Shown piece after piece: positions 3,950-8,818 of a DNA stretch of 8,818 bases (its first letter is position 1; every line of letters starts with the position of its first letter). The stretch comes from Limousia pullorum (GTDB lineage: Bacteria > Bacillota > Clostridia > Oscillospirales > Acutalibacteraceae). The DNA lies in NCBI GenBank assembly GCA_018714545.1, contig DVNG01000097.1, positions 1-8,818 of the forward strand, written 5' to 3'. Below the pieces are notes generated by a model that was given only the letters and a program-made list of their open reading frames with translations, was not told the origin of the DNA and searched no databases. The position numbers and the translations under genes were made by a program.

Positions 3950-5884
3950 ATGAATTACGGTTTTTTAAGAGTCAGTGCTGCATCTCCTAAGGTTCATCCT
4001 GCGGACTGCCAGTATAATATTGAAAGAATAAAAGAACTTATAATTGAGGGAGCGGACAACAGAACTTCTCTTGTTGTTTTTCCGGAGCTTTGCGTTACCG
4101 GCATAACCTGCGGAGATTTGTTTTTCCACAATACCCTTTTGGAAAGCGCCGAGAATGCGGTTAAAAAGCTGCTGGAGGAAACGGCGTTTCTTATGACCGC
4201 CTTTGTTATAGGCGTTCCCGTAAAATACGGCGGAAAGCTTTATGACTGTGCCCTGTTTTGCAGCAGAGGCAAGGTTGTGGGAGCTGTTCCGAAAAGAAAA
4301 ATAAAAAGACATGACGAGTTTTCCCTGGCAAAATATTTTTCAGACGGTATAGGCCTTGACGGAACTATCGACTATGCAGACTGCAAGTCAGTGCCGTTGA
4401 ATCCGTATATTGTTTTTGAAAATCAGAAGGACAGCCTGTTTTCAGTATGTGTGGATATGGGAGAGTCCCTGTTTTCTTCTATTCCAAACAGCGAATATCT
4501 TACGGCTGTGGGCGGCGCAAAAATAACAGTTTGCCCATCTGCCTGCGCCGAGATTATCGGAAAGGCTGATTACAGACGTTCCGTTGTAAAATCCCAGAGC
4601 GGAAGAATGCTCTGCGGCTATATCTTTACATCCGCTTCATTGGGAGAGAGCACAACGGATATTGTGTGCGCAGGACACAGACTTATTGCGGAAAACGGAG
4701 TAATTGTTACAGAAAGCGAGCTTTGCACCAACGGCGCAGTTTACGGCGACCTTGACTTGGAAAAAATGGAAAGCGACCGCAGAAAGAGCGCAGTTTTTGC
4801 AATAGCTTCCGACAACATCGACGTGTGTGTTGACCGCATAATCAAAAAGGTTTATTTCTCAATGGACGAAAGGGAAATTATTTTAAGAAGAGAGATAAGC
4901 CGTCTGCCGTTTATTCCAAAGGAAGAGAATATGGACGAAACCTGCCGCCAGATACTCACAATGCAAGCGTCTGCCCTTGCGGTTCGTATGGAGCATATAA
5001 AATGTGACAAGCTGGTTATCGGTCTGTCAGGAGGACTTGACAGCACTTTGGCGCTTATCGCCTGTGTAAAAGCCTGCGATATGCTTGGAATAAGCAGAAA
5101 AAATATTCTCACTGTGACAATGCCGTGCTTCGGAACTACAAGCAGAACAAAGTCCAACGCCCAGAAGCTTGCGGAGTGCTACGGCACAGAGTTTAAGGAG
5201 ATAAATATTTCCGCTTCCGTTCGTCAGCACTTTATAGATATAGGACATGACGAAGCCATGAGAAATGTCACCTATGAAAACAGCCAGGCAAGAGAGCGCA
5301 CACAGGTTCTTATGGATTTGGCAAACACAAGGGGAGCTATAGTTGTGGGAACAGGCGACCTTTCCGAAATTGCTTTGGGATGGGCTACCTACAACGGCGA
5401 CCATATGTCAATGTATGCGGTAAACGCAGATATCCCGAAAACACTTATAAGAGTTTTGACACAGTACGAGTCAGACCATTGTGACGAAGAGCTGGGCGCA
5501 GTTTTGAAGGATATTCTCGACACACCTGTAAGTCCTGAGCTTTTGCCTCCGTCAGATGATGGAGAAATCGCTCAAAAGACAGAGGATGTTGTAGGCCCTT
5601 ACGAGCTTCACGACTTCTTCCTTTATTACTTTGTGCGCTACGGATTTTCACCGTCAAAGGTGTTTTATCTTGCAAATACAGCTTTCGATGGAATTTACAG
5701 CGACGATACGATAAAATCATGGTTAAAGGTATTTATCAGAAGATTTTTCACTCAGCAGTTTAAGAGGTCTTGTATGACCGACGGACCAAAGATTGGTTCA
5801 GTTTCATTGTCCCCGAGGGGAGATTTTACAATGCCCAGCGATGCAGCTTTTGCAGTCTGGATGGAGGAGGCAGAAAAACTCTAA
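3950..5884 (+). CDS. nadE: Glutamine-dependent NAD+ synthetase NadE
   Basis: It makes NAD+ from deamido-NAD+ with ATP and ammonia drawn from glutamine. The protein has 644 residues. The N-terminal nitrilase-type glutaminase domain covers about 1-270: FPELCVTG gives Glu46, PKRKIKRHDEF gives Lys115, and SVCVDM gives Cys167, forming the Glu-Lys-Cys triad. The C-terminal synthetase domain has the ATP loop SGGLDS (360-365) and the blocks GTGDLSEIALGW (467-478), NGDHMSMYAVNADIPK (482-497) and QKTED (542-546). Around Cys167 it reads CVDM instead of the usual CEDLW. ATG 3950 is chosen because GGGTGA lies just upstream, MNYGFLRV matches the family start, and the promoter lies inside the longer frame (GTG 3878). 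It is the first gene of a tight cluster. Confidence 0.93.
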   Translation: MNYGFLRVSAASPKVHPADCQYNIERIKELIIEGADNRTSLVVFPELCVTGITCGDLFFHNTLLESAENAVKKLLEETAFLMTAFVIGVPVKYGGKLYDCALFCSRGKVVGAVPKRKIKRHDEFSLAKYFSDGIGLDGTIDYADCKSVPLNPYIVFENQKDSLFSVCVDMGESLFSSIPNSEYLTAVGGAKITVCPSACAEIIGKADYRRSVVKSQSGRMLCGYIFTSASLGESTTDIVCAGHRLIAENGVIVTESELCTNGAVYGDLDLEKMESDRRKSAVFAIASDNIDVCVDRIIKKVYFSMDEREIILRREISRLPFIPKEENMDETCRQILTMQASALAVRMEHIKCDKLVIGLSGGLDSTLALIACVKACDMLGISRKNILTVTMPCFGTTSRTKSNAQKLAECYGTEFKEINISASVRQHFIDIGHDEAMRNVTYENSQARERTQVLMDLANTRGAIVVGTGDLSEIALGWATYNGDHMSMYAVNADIPKTLIRVLTQYESDHCDEELGAVLKDILDTPVSPELLPPSDDGEIAQKTEDVVGPYELHDFFLYYFVRYGFSPSKVFYLANTAFDGIYSDDTIKSWLKVFIRRFFTQQFKRSCMTDGPKIGSVSLSPRGDFTMPSDAAFAVWMEEAEKL

Positions 5885-5899
5885 AAAGGACGTGTGCTT

Positions 5900-6385
5900 A
5901 TGAAAGTCTTTCTGAAAAGAGAAACAACATCAGGAAATGTTATTTTTACAGTTAAAGACTGCATGAGTGATGATAAATACACGGTCACAGCCAAAGAGGG
6001 AACGCCCATGTCAAAGGCGTATATAAAGGATAATTCCGGAATAAAACGACTTGTCATCAGGAGGATAAATCTTCCCATGTATTCACTTTACTCCATTTCG
6101 GCGGGAGGAGAGAGGATTTCTCTTGTGACAAGCCACGGCACGGTGCCGGAATGTATTTTTTACGGAATAAGCTGGCACATCAGAGGGGATGTGCGGAAAA
6201 AGTCCTATGATATAGTGGACGCCGATAACTCTGTTGTGGCGGCGGTTTCAAAAGCGGGAGTGGGAAAGTGCGACGCCCTTGCTTTGAATATATTCTGCGA
6301 ACAGAGAGAACTGTTTTCCATAGGCGTTGCCGTATGCTTTTCAATGGAAAAGACTGTTGACTGCGAAGTGTTCCAAACAATATAA
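5900..6385 (+). CDS. Tubby C-terminal-like / LURP-one-related protein, function unknown
   Basis: A 161-residue protein without a signal peptide or clear membrane span. It shows the repeated beta-strand pattern of the tubby-C/LURP-one fold. Key parts are IFTVKD near the start, the central segments RLVIRRINLPMYSLYSI and FYGISWHIRGDV, KKSYDIVDADNSVVAAVSK, and a C-terminal hydrophobic helix near LFSIGVAVCFSM. Bacterial proteins of this type have no settled function; membrane lipid binding and stress roles have been proposed for relatives. ATG 5900 is preferred over GTG 5894 because AAGGA (5886-5890) lies nine bases before it. It starts 15 bases after nadE and ends 28 bases before the Lrp gene. 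The family call is by pattern, not by a search. Confidence 0.65.
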   Translation: MKVFLKRETTSGNVIFTVKDCMSDDKYTVTAKEGTPMSKAYIKDNSGIKRLVIRRINLPMYSLYSISAGGERISLVTSHGTVPECIFYGISWHIRGDVRKKSYDIVDADNSVVAAVSKAGVGKCDALALNIFCEQRELFSIGVAVCFSMEKTVDCEVFQTI

Positions 6386-6386
6386 A
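6357..6386 (+). promoter_or_regulatory. Internal sigma-A promoter for the lrp-aminotransferase-ispE part
   Basis: TTGACT (6357-6362), an 18-base spacer and TATAAA (6381-6386), each five of six consensus bases. It overlaps the last codons and stop of the tubby-like gene. The predicted start is near 6393, about 20 bases before the Lrp ATG. It would let the regulator and aminotransferase be expressed without nadE. Confidence 0.65.
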
Positions 6387-6413
6387 ATAACCCTATGAAA
6401 AGGTGGTAATGTT

Positions 6414-6893
6414 ATGAATCGTTTATTGGCTTTACTCAGTGAAAGTACAAATTTCTCCACAGCTCAGCTTGCCATGATGCTTAATGAGCCTGAGGATTAT
6501 ATAAAAGCACAGATAAGAGAATATGAAAAAAGCGGTATAATCGTGGGCTATAAGGCTCTTGTAAACTGGGAAAAGGTTCAGGACGCAGGAGTTACCGCTC
6601 TTATTGAGCTTAAGGTAACACCTAAGATGGAAACCGGTTTTGACGAAATTGCCCAGAGAATTACCGAATTTGAACAGGTTGAGTCAGTTTACCTTATGGC
6701 AGGAGCTTACGACCTTGCCGTATATGTAAGAGGCGAAACCATTCAGGATGTGGCGACCTTTGTTTCCAGAAAGCTTTCCGCTATGGAGGGAATCATTTCC
6801 ACAGCCACCCATTTCTTGCTTAAGAGATATAAAGAGGGCGGTATTCTGCTTGATTCCAACATAGAGAAGCAAGAGGAAAGAGAGGGTATTTGA
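6414..6893 (+). CDS. Lrp/AsnC family transcriptional regulator (AlaR-like context)
   Basis: A 159-residue DNA-binding protein. Residues 1-50 hold a winged helix-turn-helix (LLALLSES through QLAMMLN, then IREYEKSGIIVGYKALVN, the typical Lrp recognition and wing segment). Residues 60-140 form the RAM ligand/oligomer domain with ALIELKVTP (62-70), the turn MAGAYDLAVYV (95-105) and FLLKRYKEGG near the end. The tail is charged (EKQEEREGI). AGGTGG (6401-6406) lies seven bases before ATG 6414. A family member next to an aminotransferase recalls B. subtilis AlaR (YugG), which controls alanine transaminase AlaT (YugH). That role is likely but inferred. The aminotransferase gene begins seven bases after its stop. 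Confidence 0.88.
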   Translation: MNRLLALLSESTNFSTAQLAMMLNEPEDYIKAQIREYEKSGIIVGYKALVNWEKVQDAGVTALIELKVTPKMETGFDEIAQRITEFEQVESVYLMAGAYDLAVYVRGETIQDVATFVSRKLSAMEGIISTATHFLLKRYKEGGILLDSNIEKQEEREGI

Positions 6894-6900
6894 GAAAACA

Positions 6901-8085
6901 ATGGTGGATTATTCAAAGATATTAAATAAAAAGATAAAAGAGGTCAAACCCTCCGGCATAAGAAAGTTTTTTGATATTGCCAATGAAATGGAGAACGTTA
7001 TATCACTGAGCATCGGTGAGCCGGACTTCCAGACACCTTGGCATATAAGACAAGCCGGAATTGACTCTCTTGAAAAGGGAAAAACATGGTACACCCCAAA
7101 CAGAGGATTTATAAAGCTCAGACAGGAAATTTCAAACTACTTCGACAGAAGATTTAATGTAAAGTACGAACCAAAGGATGAAATCCTTGTAACCGTAGGG
7201 GGAAGCGAAGCTATCGATGCAGTTTTGAGATGCGTGGTTGAAGAGGGTGACGAGGTTTTAATTCCTCAGCCGTCTTTCGTCTGTTATGAGCCGCTGGCTG
7301 TTATGGCAGACGCCACTCCTGTTATCATCGAAACCAAAAAGGAAAACAACTTCAAGCTTACACCTCAGGACATAGAGGAAAAAATCACCGACAAAACAAA
7401 GGTGCTGATACTTCCTTTCCCAAATAACCCCACAGGTGCGATTATGGAGAGAGAGGAACTTGAGGCTATTGCCGAGGTTATTGAAAAGCACGACCTTTTT
7501 GTACTTTCCGATGAAATCTACGGAGAGCTTACCTACAACGGAAAAGGACATGTGGCTTTTTCTTCCATAGGAAATATGAGGGAAAGAACCGTTGTGGTTT
7601 CCGGATTTTCCAAAACCTACGCAATGACCGGCTGGCGTCTGGGCTACGCTTTAGGCCCGAAGCCTGTTATCGACCAGATAACAAAGCTTCATCAGTTCGG
7701 CATTATGTCAGCTCCCACAACCGCCCAGTATGCGGCTATTGAAGCCCTTAAAAACGGCGACAAGGATATAGAAAACATGAGAAATCAGTACAACATGAGA
7801 AGACGTCTTTTAGTGGGAAGCTTTAACAAAATGGGACTTACCTGCTTTGACCCACAGGGCGCATTCTATGTGTTCCCATGCATCAAGTCAACAGGACTTT
7901 CCTCTGAGGAGTTCTGCACAAGGCTTTTGAAAGCAAAGCATGTGGCTGTTGTTCCGGGCAACGCTTTCGGAGAAAGCGGCGAGGGCTATGTGAGAGTTTC
8001 CTATTCCTACTCCCTTGCCCATCTTAAAGAGGCTTTAAAGAGAATAGAAGAATTTTTAAAGGAACTTAAAGAGGAAAATTCCTAA
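6901..8085 (+). CDS. Class I/II pyridoxal-phosphate aminotransferase (aspartate/alanine/aromatic type, YugH/AlaT-like)
   Basis: A 394-residue cytoplasmic enzyme of fold type I that moves amino groups between amino acids and 2-oxo acids. Visible parts are SLSIGEPDF (35-43), the cofactor-phosphate region VGGSEAI (99-105), NNPTG (175-179), SDEIYGEL with Asp204 and Tyr207, and the lysine motif SGFSKTYAMTGWRLGY with Lys238 as the PLP-linking residue and Arg246. VRVSYSYS carries Arg365, which binds the substrate carboxylate. The overall form is that of the MalY/PatA/YugH branch. The preferred substrate cannot be read from the sequence; the adjacent Lrp regulator suggests alanine. The ribosome binding site is weak, and the seven-base gap after lrp suggests coupled translation. 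Confidence 0.9.
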   Translation: MVDYSKILNKKIKEVKPSGIRKFFDIANEMENVISLSIGEPDFQTPWHIRQAGIDSLEKGKTWYTPNRGFIKLRQEISNYFDRRFNVKYEPKDEILVTVGGSEAIDAVLRCVVEEGDEVLIPQPSFVCYEPLAVMADATPVIIETKKENNFKLTPQDIEEKITDKTKVLILPFPNNPTGAIMEREELEAIAEVIEKHDLFVLSDEIYGELTYNGKGHVAFSSIGNMRERTVVVSGFSKTYAMTGWRLGYALGPKPVIDQITKLHQFGIMSAPTTAQYAAIEALKNGDKDIENMRNQYNMRRRLLVGSFNKMGLTCFDPQGAFYVFPCIKSTGLSSEEFCTRLLKAKHVAVVPGNAFGESGEGYVRVSYSYSLAHLKEALKRIEEFLKELKEENS

Positions 8086-8102
8086 ACAAGAGGAGAAACT
8101 CT

Positions 8103-8818
8103 ATGAAAATAAATGTTTTAGCTCCGGCAAAAATCAACCTGTCACTGGATGTAAACGGCTTGAGAAGCGACGGCTATCACTCCGTTTCAACGGTTATGCA
8201 GGCTGTGTCCATTTACGACGAGATAATACTTACCTCCAACGACAGCGGAGAAATCACAGTTTCCTGTGATTATCCGGGAGTTCCCTGCGACGAAACAAAC
8301 ATAGTTTACAAGGCGGCTGTGCAGTTTTTTAACTATACAAAAATACCACAGTCGGGAGTGCATATCGAGATTAAAAAAATCATCCCCACACAGGCGGGCA
8401 TGGGCGGCGGAAGCAGCGACGGAGCGGCTGTGCTTGTGGGACTTAACAGAATGTTTGACGTCCGTTTAAAGACAAAAGAGCTTTGTCAGATAGGCGAAAG
8501 GGTGGGCGCTGACGTTCCATTCTGCATAAACGGCGGAACTCAGTACGGCACAGGAACCGGCGCAACTCTGGAAAAAATAAGGTCAATGCCGAGGGCTCAG
8601 ATTGTAATCTGTAAGCCACAGGATGTTTCCGTTTCCACAAAGGAAGCTTACGCCAAGGTGGACGAGATGCCGGCAAAGGTTGCGGACTACAGCAAGTACC
8701 TTATCAGGTCTATTTATAACGGAGATTTCAGAAATTTCTGCGCCACACTCTATAACGATTTTGAAGAGGCTCTGCAAATTCCTCAGGTTGCCGAGATAAA
8801 GAAAATTATGTACCAAAA
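8103..8818 (+). CDS. ispE: 4-diphosphocytidyl-2-C-methyl-D-erythritol kinase IspE (3' truncated by window end)
   Basis: It phosphorylates CDP-methylerythritol with ATP in the MEP pathway for isoprenoids. The first 238 codons are present with no stop before the window ends; the full protein is usually about 280-290 residues. A GHMP-kinase start APAKINLSLDV (7-17) contains the active-site Lys10. DGYHSVSTVMQ (23-33) follows. The glycine-rich ATP loop IPTQAGMGGGSSDGAAV (94-110) and GADVPFC (135-141) with catalytic Asp137 are present. The loop has SSDGAA where SSDAAA is usual. AGGAGA (8091-8096) lies six bases before ATG 8103. It follows the aminotransferase by 17 bases and probably shares its transcript. 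MEP-pathway use fits an anaerobic Bacillota. Confidence 0.92.
   Translation, partial: MKINVLAPAKINLSLDVNGLRSDGYHSVSTVMQAVSIYDEIILTSNDSGEITVSCDYPGVPCDETNIVYKAAVQFFNYTKIPQSGVHIEIKKIIPTQAGMGGGSSDGAAVLVGLNRMFDVRLKTKELCQIGERVGADVPFCINGGTQYGTGTGATLEKIRSMPRAQIVICKPQDVSVSTKEAYAKVDEMPAKVADYSKYLIRSIYNGDFRNFCATLYNDFEEALQIPQVAEIKKIMYQ

Noticed and set aside
3965..4312. Minus-strand frame inside nadE
   Set aside because: It is antisense to the conserved glutaminase domain and has no recognisable protein pattern.
5027..5404. 125-codon minus-strand frame inside nadE
   Set aside because: It overlaps the conserved synthetase domain on the opposite strand with no domain evidence.
8071..8082. AGGAA-AA-TTCCT near the aminotransferase stop as a hairpin
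   Set aside because: The two-base loop is too small to fold and no T run follows; it is codon sequence of the aminotransferase C-terminus.
8443..8816. Two minus-strand frames at the window end
   Set aside because: Both are antisense to ispE, whose plus-strand frame is conserved and open to the window end.

Overview
The window reads as chromosomal DNA of a low-to-moderate GC Bacillota, most likely a gut-type Clostridia (Oscillospiraceae/Ruminococcus-like). Grounds are the mgl sugar transporter of clostridial type, an EndoA-type MazF, a YrzB-like DUF1292 protein, a two-domain NadE of about 640 residues, GGAGG/GGTGA ribosome binding sites, sigma-A type promoters and a 6S RNA-like locus. The taxonomic call is inference from protein style, not from a marker gene. 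I see no transposase, integrase, phage gene, CRISPR array, tRNA or rRNA.

Layout. (1) 1-1461, plus strand: the end of a galactose/methylgalactoside ABC transporter operon, with the MglA ATPase C-terminus, the MglC permease and an uncharacterised 53-residue single-span membrane protein. It ends at an 11-bp perfect hairpin (1530-1560) that can terminate transcription from both sides. (2) 1600-3692, minus strand: reading with transcription from right to left, a DUF1292 acidic protein, a 6S RNA candidate with its own terminator, GpsA (glycerol-3-phosphate dehydrogenase) and a MazF/EndoA RNase toxin without an adjacent antitoxin. (3) 3861-8818, plus strand: a textbook promoter followed by five closely spaced genes. 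These are glutamine-dependent NAD synthetase, a tubby/LURP-one-like protein, an Lrp/AsnC regulator, a class I aminotransferase and IspE (cut by the window end). A second good promoter lies at the end of the tubby-like gene and would serve the lrp-aminotransferase-ispE part separately.

How it works together. Most genes are housekeeping: sugar uptake, phospholipid precursor synthesis, NAD synthesis, amino-acid transamination and isoprenoid synthesis. The Lrp gene followed by an aminotransferase resembles the alaR-alaT (yugG-yugH) pair of Bacillus subtilis, so local regulation of the aminotransferase is likely.

Four start sites were moved inward from the longest open frame (mazF, gpsA, DUF1292, nadE), using ribosome binding sites, promoter position and family alignment. 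The least explained items are the small mgl-operon membrane protein, the 6S RNA candidate with two competing helices, the altered residues beside the NadE glutaminase cysteine, and the tubby-like protein. I did not find a convincing new multi-gene system.
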